From: a virus
Reading direction: 5' to 3' (one strand)
IMG/VR virus record: IMGVR_UViG_3300049912_000031
Span: 1 to 29,977 of that record
DNA: 29,977 nucleotides
How positions within the stretch are numbered: the first letter of the stretch is position 1; every line of letters starts with the position of its first letter. This document shows positions 22,677 through 29,712 of this stretch, piece by piece. The translations under genes and the position numbers were made by a program. Under the pieces are notes generated by a model that was given only the letters and a program-made list of their open reading frames with translations, did not search any database and was not told where the DNA came from.

Positions 22677-23018
22677 ATGGGATACTATAATGTAGAAGCA
22701 GATGTAGTTGATTTGATTTTTACCCAATGTGATACTATAGATATGTCATTTTCTGTCTATTTAAATGATGTTCTTTATGATATGACAGGGATGCAACTTG
22801 ATATGCAGGTAAGAAAAACGAATGGTGATTTAGTAAGGTCATTCACGAGTTCCGGGGGTACACCAGCAATAACTATTGCGACAACTACATTTAATATCTA
22901 TTCTACCGGGTTTACGAGAGCATTTACATATAATTATGATGTACAGCTAACCGACGGGGCAGATATTATGACAATTATGAAAGGCAGAGTTATTGTAAAA
23001 AAAGAAAGAACTTTATGA
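22677..23018 (+). CDS. BppU N-terminal-like baseplate protein
   Basis: A 113-residue protein with an Ig-like pattern resembling the N-terminal domain of upper baseplate proteins (BppU_N type). DTIDMSFSVYLNDVLYDMTGMQLDMQVRKTNGDLVRSF is followed by strands around TFNIYSTGFTRAFTYNYDVQLTDGADIMTIMKGRVIVKKE. This follows the pattern of a polar N-strand, a DLTG-like turn, an IRxxxG strand, and a final GxVxV strand. Such domains attach receptor-binding modules to the baseplate. Here it stands alone, directly before the lectin-like and spike genes (4-nt overlap), suggesting an adaptor role. Confidence 0.7.
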   Translation: MGYYNVEADVVDLIFTQCDTIDMSFSVYLNDVLYDMTGMQLDMQVRKTNGDLVRSFTSSGGTPAITIATTTFNIYSTGFTRAFTYNYDVQLTDGADIMTIMKGRVIVKKERTL

Positions 23019-23821
23019 GCATAAGAATAGGAATAGGAATAAAGCCATCATCGGTATCGGGTTATTCGTGGGATGCCTCAGCTACTGCTTTATTAAATAG
23101 AATGATTGCTGCCGGGGAAACGCAAACTGATGCAAGGGCAAGAAATATAAATGATACTATCATTGCATTAAAGGCAGCAAATCTATTTGATACTCGTTTT
23201 GACGGGATGGGCATTACAAGGGCAACGGGACTTGGTTCAAGTAAATTAAACTGGGTTCAGAATGCTTTTAATCTTACAAAAGGCGGTGCAGGTACTTTAA
23301 CATTTACAACTGATGGAGGTTATAATAGTGATGGTTCAACAACATATCTTAAAACTAATTTCATTCCAAGTGTTAATGGATCAAAGTTTAAACAGAATGA
23401 CGCTTCTTTTTGGTTTTTAATTAGTGGTTCGCTTGGTTCGGGTGTTATGGGCCACGGTGTTGATGATGGCGGAGCTCGTAAGATTGTAATTGGGGCAATA
23501 ATAGGTTCAAATGATTTGAATAAGTTAAATAGTGCTACTTCAAGCGGAGTAGGTGCAAGATATGCTATTGGTTATAATTGTATGGCAAGAACAAATGCAA
23601 CAACTCAGGATAAATATATTAATGCGAATGCTTATAATAATGCAGCTAATTCAACTGGATTACCTGTTAGTGAAATATATTTATTAGCATACAATGATGC
23701 TGGTACGCCGAGTTATTTTGTTCCTGAGAGATTAGAGGCATGGGGTTACGGAGCTTATATAACACAGGCGGAATTTCTTACTATTCAGGGAATTGTTAAT
23801 GCTTATATAGCAGCATTATGA
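23015..23821 (+). CDS. Tail tip protein with lectin-like (LamG-type) domain
   Basis: A 268-residue Gly/Ser/Asn-rich protein. After a short N-terminal segment (SIRIGIGIKPSSVSGY) and a helix rich in Ala, the region from about residue 60 to 260 has the beta-sandwich rhythm of concanavalin-like/LamG domains (LNWVQNAFNLTKG, STTYLKTNFIPS, DASFWFLISGSLG, PERLEAWGYGAYIT). The C-terminal ITQAEFLTIQGIVNAYIAAL helix is typical of LamG-type phage proteins, to my knowledge. It would bind host glycans during adsorption. Overlaps of 4 nt on each side tie it to the baseplate adaptor and the spike, forming an adsorption cassette. Confidence 0.6.
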   Translation: MSIRIGIGIKPSSVSGYSWDASATALLNRMIAAGETQTDARARNINDTIIALKAANLFDTRFDGMGITRATGLGSSKLNWVQNAFNLTKGGAGTLTFTTDGGYNSDGSTTYLKTNFIPSVNGSKFKQNDASFWFLISGSLGSGVMGHGVDDGGARKIVIGAIIGSNDLNKLNSATSSGVGARYAIGYNCMARTNATTQDKYINANAYNNAANSTGLPVSEIYLLAYNDAGTPSYFVPERLEAWGYGAYITQAEFLTIQGIVNAYIAAL

Positions 23822-25749
23822 AATTTTCCGTAACACAAATATTGCCCAAGAAATTCAGTTGCACTCAACTGTCTATTCCGTTGCCCGGACAACTTTCTCT
23901 GGATGTTGTTCAGTGTCTCACGGGTGACTGGTATAAAAGTGGATCGAAATATTATTTTCGTGACCATTCCGGCAACGGTTATGATGCAGAGATTTTAGGA
24001 TTTGATGCTGAAGAACTAACTGGAGTGGGTTTTTCTTATAATTCAAATGCAAAAATAAAACAACCATCGTCTGGTTCTGCGTTCACCGCATTACAGGCAG
24101 CAGACTTTAATAATTTTTGGTATATATCCGGAGTACCGAGGGAAATTCCTTATTGTTTATTGTTTCAAGATATCCATTATCATCATCAAATTTTCAGCCG
24201 TCATTATACCGGAACATATACAAACGGTTATGTAAAAGATATCTGCACCTACGACCATGTATTAACCGGAAATCAGTTATCTGCGGCAAAATCATTTTTC
24301 GGAGTGCCGACAGAATTGGTTGCAACGGCATTATGGGTCGACAATGCTGGAAATGATACAACCGGAACAGGAACAAAGGCATTGCCTTTTAAAACAATCC
24401 AACACGCCGTAACGGTTGCCAATCCAGGCGATACAATTTATCTTGGTTACGTATATGATAAAGTTGATCTTACGGCAAAATTATTGCATATTCAAGGTAC
24501 GGGATATTCTGAAATAAATGGGACTCAGTTAGGGGCAGGAGCCTTTACATTAAAATCTTCTTTAAATTCAACTTTTAAAAATCTTGTAATTTCCAATTTC
24601 GATCAGACAGGGAATAACGGAGTTATTAGCATAACCGGAGGCAGTCCAAAATTCTATCTTTGTAATCTTGGAATTGCAACTATACGTTATCATCCACATC
24701 AAGATTGTACTCATGCAATGGATATTTCCGGAGCATCATTAGTTGAATGGTATGGTGGCAATATTAATTACTTGCCTAATCTTGCAAGTTATCTGATCGT
24801 AAATGATACATCTGATTTTAAATTTATTGGTGGTTATGTTCGTGGCTGCTTTAAATTCAATAATGCTTCAACAGGAAATATTAATATTGATATATATGGT
24901 GGTTCTGCCTCATTTCAATCTCATTTTTATAATACGAGCATAGTTACATTTAATGTAAGAACAGATACTATCATCCGAGATTTATTATTTAATGAATTAT
25001 TAGGATATTTAACATCGGGATGGAGATTATATGATACTGCAATTTTAAATCTTAAATATCAAAAACGTGCATTTGCTGTCAATTTAATCTCAGGCACACC
25101 TGTGTTAAATCTATCTCAAAGTATTGCTACTATTTATCCATATATAAATGCCGGGGCAGGTGTTGCAGCAGGAGCGATAGTAAATATTAATTACTGCCAA
25201 TTAACACTTGATGTGAATAATGATATATCCGGTGTTCATAATTTAGAGGATTTTGCCGGTATAAATTGGAACATAAAACATTCAACAATAGAATTTTCCG
25301 GTCATTCAGGTTTGTTTAAAACAATGGGGCAACCTATTGGATTGACAAATGGCGTTGATCCTGTCTTGCTTATTGAAGACAGTATAATTATAGATCATTG
25401 CGATGATGGCGTTCCGTTTGGTTTGAATTACCCGGTTTGTGTTGCCAATAAGGGAAAAACAACTATAAGAAGGTCGAAACTTATAAATATGGATTATGAT
25501 GGTATAAGTGCAAATAAATTACTGGTAATAACAAAAGATGCCGGGCATTTTCTGAATGTTGTTCTTGAAGATGTAGAATTTATTAGTGATGTTACACCCG
25601 GAGGAAATTTATTCCAAGTAATCAAATCAGTTCCATTGACCATTAATGATTATGTAGATATAATTGGAACTTTCATAAATCACACGCAAGAATATGATCC
25701 TTGTGATGTTATGGCAGATTGGAATTATCTTTTAGCAAATGCACCTTAA
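23818..25749 (+). CDS. Tailspike with right-handed beta-helix domain
   Basis: A 643-residue receptor-binding or depolymerase-type protein. Residues 1-165 form an N-terminal attachment and lectin-like region (GDWYKSGSKYYFRDHSGNG, then YVKDICTYDHVLTGNQLSAAKSFFG). Residues 173-200 carry WVDNAGNDTTGTGTKALPFKTIQHAV and then NPGDTIYLG, the standard opening of pectate-lyase-like parallel beta-helices. Irregular short strands continue to about residue 600. Catalytic residues cannot be assigned, but beta-helix spikes often degrade capsular polysaccharide. The last residues include HTQEYDPCDVMADWNYLL, a possible terminal helix. It ends the tail module. Confidence 0.8.
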   Translation: MKFSVTQILPKKFSCTQLSIPLPGQLSLDVVQCLTGDWYKSGSKYYFRDHSGNGYDAEILGFDAEELTGVGFSYNSNAKIKQPSSGSAFTALQAADFNNFWYISGVPREIPYCLLFQDIHYHHQIFSRHYTGTYTNGYVKDICTYDHVLTGNQLSAAKSFFGVPTELVATALWVDNAGNDTTGTGTKALPFKTIQHAVTVANPGDTIYLGYVYDKVDLTAKLLHIQGTGYSEINGTQLGAGAFTLKSSLNSTFKNLVISNFDQTGNNGVISITGGSPKFYLCNLGIATIRYHPHQDCTHAMDISGASLVEWYGGNINYLPNLASYLIVNDTSDFKFIGGYVRGCFKFNNASTGNINIDIYGGSASFQSHFYNTSIVTFNVRTDTIIRDLLFNELLGYLTSGWRLYDTAILNLKYQKRAFAVNLISGTPVLNLSQSIATIYPYINAGAGVAAGAIVNINYCQLTLDVNNDISGVHNLEDFAGINWNIKHSTIEFSGHSGLFKTMGQPIGLTNGVDPVLLIEDSIIIDHCDDGVPFGLNYPVCVANKGKTTIRRSKLINMDYDGISANKLLVITKDAGHFLNVVLEDVEFISDVTPGGNLFQVIKSVPLTINDYVDIIGTFINHTQEYDPCDVMADWNYLLANAP

Positions 25750-25761
25750 TAATTTAAAAAA

Positions 25762-25896
25762 ATGGCAAAAGTAAAGAAAGCAAAAACAACAGGAGAGGGC
25801 GAACCTACTCCATTGTATGCATGTGTAGATTGCGGATATTCAGGGCAACAGTCTATTTGTCCTTCTTGCGGGAGGCTGTGTGTGAAAGTTGAATGA
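25762..25896 (+). CDS. Zinc-ribbon microprotein (44 aa)
   Basis: A 44-residue protein starting MAKVKKAKTTGEGEP, with a basic N-terminus and two CxxC pairs, C21-x2-C24 and C33-x2-C36, in the contexts ACVDCGYSG and ICPSCGRLC (an extra C40 follows). This is a minimal zinc ribbon. It begins 13 nt after the spike stop and ends before the next ATG at 25903. It is short, but the paired cysteines, the ATG in an A-rich leader and its fit between genes support it. The role is unknown; a nucleic-acid or protein-binding adaptor is plausible. Confidence 0.7.
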   Translation: MAKVKKAKTTGEGEPTPLYACVDCGYSGQQSICPSCGRLCVKVE

Positions 25897-25902
25897 AATG
25901 TC

Positions 25903-26430
25903 ATGCCTGAACATGATTGTATACAACAAAAAGAAATTGGTCGGATAAGTGCCATACTTGATAAGATCAGCAAGGAAGTTTATGGCAATCATGAAGCCGG
26001 ACTTGTAAAAACTATTCCCCGGTTAGAAGAAAAGATAAACAATCTTGCAGGTAGTGTCGCCTCCCATACCAATGTAATATCAAGTTTTATAGAATTTCAA
26101 GCAACACATAACGGAGAGGTGAGAAGTAAAAAAGAAATGGAGGAGAGGGCAAAAATAGCAATAGACTTACTTGCTACACAAAAAAGGGATAAGATGCAAA
26201 AAATATTTATGTCTATCATGGCTATTATTGCTGCTTGCGGATTGACTCTCACTGCTTATTTCGGATTTATAAATAATAAGAAACAAGATACTGCCATTAA
26301 AAAAGTAGAGGGACTTGGCGAGCCAGTAGTAACGAATAGCAGGGGATCAATATATCCACTGCCTCCGGATGTTAAAGTAAGATATTTCCGCAATGATTCT
26401 GTCTATAATTTTAGAGATACGGTAAGATGA
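25903..26430 (+). CDS. Membrane-anchored coiled-coil protein, lysis cassette
   Basis: A 175-residue protein. Residues 8-95 are helical and coiled-coil-like (EIGRISAILDKISKEV, IPRLEEKINNLAGSVASHTNVISSF). One transmembrane helix follows at about 101-123 (IFMSIMAIIAACGLTLTAYFGF), then a polar, periplasm-like tail with PPDVKVRYFRNDSVYNFRDTVR. The layout is like XhlA-type or holin-associated accessory lysis proteins. It overlaps the endolysin gene by 4 nt, which supports a lysis role. A membrane-bound tail protein is the alternative. Confidence 0.65.
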   Translation: MPEHDCIQQKEIGRISAILDKISKEVYGNHEAGLVKTIPRLEEKINNLAGSVASHTNVISSFIEFQATHNGEVRSKKEMEERAKIAIDLLATQKRDKMQKIFMSIMAIIAACGLTLTAYFGFINNKKQDTAIKKVEGLGEPVVTNSRGSIYPLPPDVKVRYFRNDSVYNFRDTVR

Positions 26431-26876
26431 ATCATTTTTCTGAACTATCAAAACAAAGACTTGAAACTTGTCATAAGGATCTGAAAACTCTTTTCGCTCA
26501 TGTGATAATTGATTATGATTGTTCAGTTATTTGCGGATGGCGTGGCAAGGAAGATCAGGATCGGGCATTTGCCGAGGGCAAGTCACAGAAGAAATTCCCA
26601 GATTCAATGCATAATTACTGGCCTTCACTGGCTGTTGACGTTGTGCCATTCGAAGGAAATCATATTGATTGGTCAAAAACCCAATCGGCTTATTTTGCCG
26701 GTTATGTCAAAGGAATTGCAGACCAACTTTATAGGATAGGAACAATATCACACCGGATAAGATGCGGGGTTGACTGGGATCAGGATTCAGATATTGATGA
26801 TACAAAGTTCTGGGATGGTCCTCATTTTGAAATTGTAATTAATCCGGGGGAAGTATTCAGCCATGATAAATATTAA
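26427..26876 (+). CDS. Endolysin, M15-type zinc peptidase
   Basis: A 149-residue endolysin of the Peptidase_M15 (VanY/T5 endolysin-like) type, expected to cleave L-Ala-D-Glu or similar bonds in peptidoglycan. The first zinc ligand is H62 in SMHNYWPSLAVDVVP, with D71 as the second. The family's D-x-P-H pattern is D130-G-P-H133-FE, giving the catalytic acid and third ligand. The spacing H62 to D71 is two residues longer than the common SxHxxGxAxD, fitting the HNxxPSxAVD variant of phage enzymes. No signal peptide is visible, so a holin is needed. The neighbours are membrane proteins, consistent with that. Confidence 0.9.
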   Translation: MNHFSELSKQRLETCHKDLKTLFAHVIIDYDCSVICGWRGKEDQDRAFAEGKSQKKFPDSMHNYWPSLAVDVVPFEGNHIDWSKTQSAYFAGYVKGIADQLYRIGTISHRIRCGVDWDQDSDIDDTKFWDGPHFEIVINPGEVFSHDKY

Positions 26877-26879
26877 ACA

Positions 26880-27014
26880 ATGAAGTCTTCTAATATTTAT
26901 AAATTATATTCAGTTGCAAAATGGATATGGCAATTCTTCAAAGATTACTGGCATCTGATTTTACTTGCAGGATTCCTTATAACATTATTATTAATTAATA
27001 AATGGTTACCGTAA
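26880..27014 (+). CDS. Small single-pass membrane protein (44 aa)
   Basis: A 44-residue protein starting MKSSNIYKLYSVAKWIWQFF and ending NKWLP. A strong transmembrane helix lies at about residues 24-39 (WHLILLAGFLITLLLI), and an amphipathic Trp-rich segment precedes it. It begins 3 nt after the endolysin stop and precedes the holin gene by 12 nt. Size and location suggest an antiholin, pinholin or spanin-related role, but topology and function are not established. Confidence 0.7.
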   Translation: MKSSNIYKLYSVAKWIWQFFKDYWHLILLAGFLITLLLINKWLP

Positions 27015-27026
27015 AAAATTGAAATT

Positions 27027-27263
27027 ATGGAACGTTCAAAATTCTTACAATTAAACTGGAGAGACTTTTTTAAAGGCCTCATTGTGGCAATTCTTACTGC
27101 TGTTTTAATCTTGTTTCAGACAGTTCTTATCGATCCGTCTATTTATTCATTTAAGGCTGTGGCTATTAGATGCGGATGGACGGCCCTTGCTGCTACCGTT
27201 GCCTACCTTTTAAAGAACCTCGGAACTAATTCAAAAGGAGAATTGCTTACGCCGGAAGGATGA
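27027..27263 (+). CDS. Holin
   Basis: A 78-residue protein with two predicted membrane helices, about residues 15-34 (FKGLIVAILTAVLILFQTVL) and 43-62 (AVAIRCGWTALAATVAYLL). A LxWRDFxKGL N-terminus and a KNLGTNSKGELL C-terminus are features I associate with holins of Bacteroidota phages. It would form membrane lesions that release the M15 endolysin. It follows the endolysin and the small membrane protein and overlaps the spanin-like gene by 4 nt (ATGA). Confidence 0.78.
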   Translation: MERSKFLQLNWRDFFKGLIVAILTAVLILFQTVLIDPSIYSFKAVAIRCGWTALAATVAYLLKNLGTNSKGELLTPEG

Positions 27264-27826
27264 AAAAGTATATCTACGGATTTATTGCTGTTATAATTGG
27301 GTTACTCATCCTTGAAACTCGCATTCAATCGGGCAAGATTTCACGTCTGAAGATCGAAAATTCCAGGGTTCAGGCTAACAATGTCCAGTTATTCGGCGAG
27401 AAACGACAGCAAACAACCCTCTATTTAAAGGAAAAGGAACTGACGAGGGAACTATCCACTCAAAGGGATAGCCTCGCAAAAGCCCTCAAAATACGTCCTA
27501 AACAGGTCGAGAAGATCGTTTACAGGGATAATACAATCAGGGATACAGTCATTAAGGAGGTTCCTGTCATCATTTCAGGCAAAAATGAATGGAAGATTTC
27601 CGATAAGGATAAGTGCTGGAGCTGGAATGCTATTGCAAATCTTAATGGTGATTCCTTAAAAGTCAATAGGACGGGATTTGATTATCATAACCGGACTACC
27701 GAAACATATTACCAGAAGCGGCCAAAGAAATTTTTGTTTATTCATTATGGCAAGAAGCAGAATTATATTGAGATCAAGCCGGAATGCGGTGAGGTTACCG
27801 TGAAGTCGTTTGTTTTTGTAAAATAA
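27260..27826 (+). CDS. Spanin-like inner membrane protein (Rz-like)
   Basis: A 188-residue protein with an N-terminal membrane helix at about residues 5-19 (IYGFIAVIIGLLILE). A coiled-coil-like helix follows (about 28-80, including ISRLKIENSRVQANNVQLFGEKR), then a polar domain with KEVPVIISGKNEWKISDKDKCWSWN. The pattern is that of i-spanins or the single-protein spanin relatives of Bacteroidota phages, which act on the outer membrane after endolysin action. No lipobox is visible, so it is not an o-spanin. No overlapping second spanin gene was found. It is the last gene of the lysis cassette, followed by a terminator. Confidence 0.7.
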   Translation: MKKYIYGFIAVIIGLLILETRIQSGKISRLKIENSRVQANNVQLFGEKRQQTTLYLKEKELTRELSTQRDSLAKALKIRPKQVEKIVYRDNTIRDTVIKEVPVIISGKNEWKISDKDKCWSWNAIANLNGDSLKVNRTGFDYHNRTTETYYQKRPKKFLFIHYGKKQNYIEIKPECGEVTVKSFVFVK

Positions 27827-27860
27827 GGGGTTTTCATTTTCATAGTGGTTTTAGTGAGTT

Positions 27861-27897
27861 GAGGACTGGTTTGTGGTTATCCAGTCCTCTTATTTTA
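27861..27897 (+). terminator. Intrinsic terminator after the lysis cassette
   Basis: A 9-bp stem, GAGGACTGG (27861-27869) with CCAGTCCTC (27881-27889), closes an 11-nt loop and is followed by TTATTTT. It lies 34 nt after the spanin-like gene and probably ends the late transcript. Confidence 0.85.
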
Positions 27898-28054
27898 CCC
27901 CCAAGTTACAGGATTTAGGGCAAATTTCGATTTTTAACACTTCATGCGTATCTGTATATCATTTTGTGGCGAGTGCCTTAAATATGCCTTTCTGTTCGAA
28001 ATACGGTTATATGTGGTTCATAAAAAAAAGAACTAAAATAATTGGAAAAATGTA

Positions 28055-28084
28055 TTGTCATGTCAAAAATGTATGTTACATTTG
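28055..28084 (+). promoter_or_regulatory. Bacteroidota-type promoter for the early genes
   Basis: TTG at 28055-28057 and TACATTTG at 28077-28084 are separated by 19 nt. This matches the Bacteroides primary sigma consensus (TTG, 19-21 nt, TAnnTTTG) exactly. The predicted start is about 28090, roughly 25 nt before the ATG at 28116. It follows the late terminator and is the best promoter in the window, supporting a Bacteroidota host and early expression of the genes that follow. Confidence 0.8.
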
Positions 28085-28105
28085 TGATAAATAGTATTCA
28101 CTAAA

Positions 28106-28115
28106 ACCGACTAAG
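28106..28115 (+). repeat. Inverted repeat arm, left (accgactaag)
   Basis: This 10-nt arm abuts the ATG at 28116. Its exact reverse complement lies at 28363-28372, just after the stop of the same gene. The pair brackets one early gene and could pair in the mRNA or mark the edges of an inserted cassette. Confidence 0.7.
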
Positions 28116-28361
28116 ATGAAAACAGCAACATTCAACAATCAGGGTAAAAAGGTAAATGTTAATATTCCTGAAAAGGAATTACATGATGACGACAATCCTT
28201 TATTTGCATTTAGTACAATGTCAACCGAACTCCTTACTAATTTTGCAAAAGGCAAATATGATATTGATTTTTATTTAAGGAATGAACTCGCAAACAGAGG
28301 ACTGAATATTAATGGTCAATGGATTGGATTTGTTAATGCAAGGAAAGAATTTAAAATATAA
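28116..28361 (+). CDS. Small conserved phage protein, first early gene
   Basis: An 81-residue protein starting MKTATFNNQGKKVNVNIPEKEL. The C-terminal half (AKGKYDIDFYLRNELANRGLNINGQWIGF) contains a LARxELANRGLDxNGxWVGF-like phrase that I have seen in small hypothetical proteins of Bacteroidota phages and elements. It is the first gene of the early operon, directly behind the promoter at 28055-28084, and lies between two arms of a 10-bp inverted repeat. Function is unknown. Confidence 0.75.
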   Translation: MKTATFNNQGKKVNVNIPEKELHDDDNPLFAFSTMSTELLTNFAKGKYDIDFYLRNELANRGLNINGQWIGFVNARKEFKI

Positions 28362-28362
28362 C

Positions 28363-28372
28363 CTTAGTCGGT
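28363..28372 (+). repeat. Inverted repeat arm, right (cttagtcggt)
   Basis: Perfect reverse complement of 28106-28115. It starts 1 nt after the stop of the first early gene and touches the left end of the hairpin at 28373-28415. Confidence 0.7.
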
Positions 28373-28415
28373 CGGGTGCGGGTATGGTCTAATAAACCTT
28401 TTTAACTCGCACTCG
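28373..28415 (+). promoter_or_regulatory. GC-rich leader hairpin upstream of the RHH gene
   Basis: An 11-pair stem, 28373-28383 with 28405-28415 (two G-U pairs), closes a 21-nt loop. No T-tract follows, so it is not an ordinary terminator. It sits 30 nt before the ribbon-helix-helix gene, so it could be an RNA regulatory or RNA-processing structure, or part of an operator. Confidence 0.5.
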
Positions 28416-28445
28416 TTACCGCATTTAATAACTAAATTTAAAACT

Positions 28446-28625
28446 ATGGACAAGAACATTCGGGTAATAATTCCCTCGGAATTGAACATCAAATTAAATG
28501 AACACATCGAAAGGATTCGGGATGTGGGTGTAAAGATCACAAAGGCTGAACTCATAATCCGGCTTGCCTCGCTTGGATTACAGGTCGAGAAGAAAGAAAT
28601 CAAAATCGATTCAATAAAACCATAA
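28446..28625 (+). CDS. Ribbon-helix-helix type DNA-binding protein (59 aa)
   Basis: A 59-residue protein starting MDKNIRVIIPSELNIKLNEHI. The pattern is ribbon-helix-helix: a polar-hydrophobic beta strand (IRVIIPSEL), helix A (NIKLNEHIERIRDVG), then helix B (TKAELIIRLASLGLQVEKKE). The strand residues would contact DNA in a dimer. Proteins of this kind commonly act as repressors, with their operator close to their own promoter. The gene lies 84 nt after the first early gene, behind a leader hairpin. It is a likely early-region transcription regulator, with the operator not proven. Confidence 0.7.
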   Translation: MDKNIRVIIPSELNIKLNEHIERIRDVGVKITKAELIIRLASLGLQVEKKEIKIDSIKP

Positions 28626-28638
28626 ATGAAATAATAGT

Positions 28639-28875
28639 ATGAAAAACATTAATCCTTTATTTGCAGACTTAATCAAATCTGCCATGAATCCTCTTGCCGA
28701 GGGTATCGCTCCCGATGAACATTCACCGGAAAATATCATCAATGAGATTTCCGATGATGAGTCCAGGATAGCCAGTCTTGAAAGACAAGTTGAATATCTG
28801 AAGAAACAAATCCTGAGACAAGTTAATATTAATGATGGATTTATCAAGTTAATAGAAGAATTAAATAAGCGATAA
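28639..28875 (+). CDS. Small coiled-coil protein
   Basis: A 78-residue acidic and helical protein starting MKNINPLFADLIKSAMNPLAEGIAPDEHSPENI. Its C-terminal part (DDESRIASLERQVEYLKKQILRQVNINDGFIKLIEELNKR) has the heptad rhythm of a coiled coil. Its stop overlaps the next ATG (TAATG, 28873-28877). No domain is recognised; it may be an oligomeric accessory factor for replication or regulation. Confidence 0.7.
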   Translation: MKNINPLFADLIKSAMNPLAEGIAPDEHSPENIINEISDDESRIASLERQVEYLKKQILRQVNINDGFIKLIEELNKR

Positions 28876-29072
28876 TGAACTGGTACGATACGGAACATTT
28901 AAAGAAAGTCGGCGATGCTTTCAGGGAAAGTTACACGCCCGAAGTGCATGAAGAGATTCAGAAGATCAGGGAAGAGAAAATTCCTTGTGACGTTTGCGAA
29001 CTAAGAAAAGAAATGGCAGGGAAGGAAGTTGTTTATGATCCTTGTGATGAATGTGAAAATAAACCAAAATAA
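28875..29072 (+). CDS. Small Cys-pair protein, possible zinc-binding
   Basis: A 65-residue protein starting MNWYDTEHLKKVGDAFRESY. The C-terminal half has C38-DV-C41 in IPCDVCELRK and C57-DE-C60 in DPCDECENKPK, two CxxC pairs 15 residues apart, giving a likely zinc-binding treble-clef or ribbon-like tip. The N-terminus is a charged helix. The start is in a TAATG overlap with the preceding gene. Function unknown; early accessory protein. Confidence 0.7.
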   Translation: MNWYDTEHLKKVGDAFRESYTPEVHEEIQKIREEKIPCDVCELRKEMAGKEVVYDPCDECENKPK

Positions 29073-29087
29073 TTTAAAACCACGATT

Positions 29088-29711
29088 ATGGCAATTTATG
29101 CAGAAAAACACGAAGGCGAATTTCAATCAGTAAAACCGGGCGTTTATATGGCTCGTTGTTTTCGGATGATTGAAATAGGAACTATCAAAGAGGAGTTTCA
29201 GGGCAAAATAAAAGATGTCCAGAAGGTAATGATTACATGGGAACTCCCGACAGAGAAGGCAGTTTTCGATCAGGCTAAAGGCGAAGAACCATTTGCAGTA
29301 TCAAAGACTTATACACTTTCACTACATGAAAAATCAAATCTCCGGCATGATCTTGAAAGTTGGCGGGGCAAAGGTTTCTCGGAAGATGAGGCAATAAAAT
29401 TTGACCTTACAAAACTTCTCGGCAAACCTTGTTTAATAACTGTTATTCAACAACCATCAAAGACAAATCCGGGAAGGAACTATACGGTTGTCAGTTCTGT
29501 CTCTCCGCTGATGAAGGGACAGGAATGCCCGGCACAGATAAATCCTACAAAGATTTTATCCTATGATGAATTTAACTGGGAGTTGTTTGAAACATTATCT
29601 GATTTCACTAAGGACAAAATCAAATCTTCAGTTGAATTTCGTTTGATGCAGGAGCCGGGTAATGTCACCCAGGAATCCGGCAATGACGAAAATAATGATA
29701 TGCCCTTCTGA
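29088..29711 (+). CDS. Single-stranded DNA-binding-like protein
   Basis: A 207-residue protein with an OB-fold-like beta-rich N-terminal region (GVYMARCFRMIEIGTIKEEFQGKIKDVQKVMITWELP, KTYTLSLHEKSNLRHDLESWRG, KPCLITVIQQPSKTNPGRNYTVVSSVSPL). It resembles the phage DUF669/SSB-like group next to recombination genes. The C-terminus (about residues 180-207) is polar, Asn/Glu/Asp-rich and ends in NDMPF, the DxxPF-type acidic tip that SSB proteins use to recruit partners. Intact tip and N-terminal strands suggest that it binds ssDNA and recruits replication or recombination proteins. It is followed 1 nt later by the next gene. Confidence 0.7.
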   Translation: MAIYAEKHEGEFQSVKPGVYMARCFRMIEIGTIKEEFQGKIKDVQKVMITWELPTEKAVFDQAKGEEPFAVSKTYTLSLHEKSNLRHDLESWRGKGFSEDEAIKFDLTKLLGKPCLITVIQQPSKTNPGRNYTVVSSVSPLMKGQECPAQINPTKILSYDEFNWELFETLSDFTKDKIKSSVEFRLMQEPGNVTQESGNDENNDMPF

Positions 29712-29712
29712 T

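Larger units (their letters stand above)
27827..28115 (+). other. Intergenic region between lysis and early modules
   Basis: A 289-nt region without a supported gene, the longest gap in the window. It contains the terminator at 27861-27889 and the promoter at 28055-28084. A 73-codon ORF at 27873-28094 begins inside the terminator hairpin and is rejected. The stretch 27900-28050 shows no further repeat or hairpin that I can support. It probably separates late from early transcription. Confidence 0.8.

Noticed and set aside
23818-25749. Diversity-generating retroelement target in the tail proteins
   Set aside because: No reverse transcriptase gene, no template/variable repeat pair and no C-type lectin VR-like end was found in the window.
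27873-28094. 73-codon + strand ORF between the lysis cassette and the early promoter
   Set aside because: It begins inside the terminator loop and spans the promoter region; the composition is Cys/Tyr/Phe-rich as in translated non-coding A/T DNA, with no motif.
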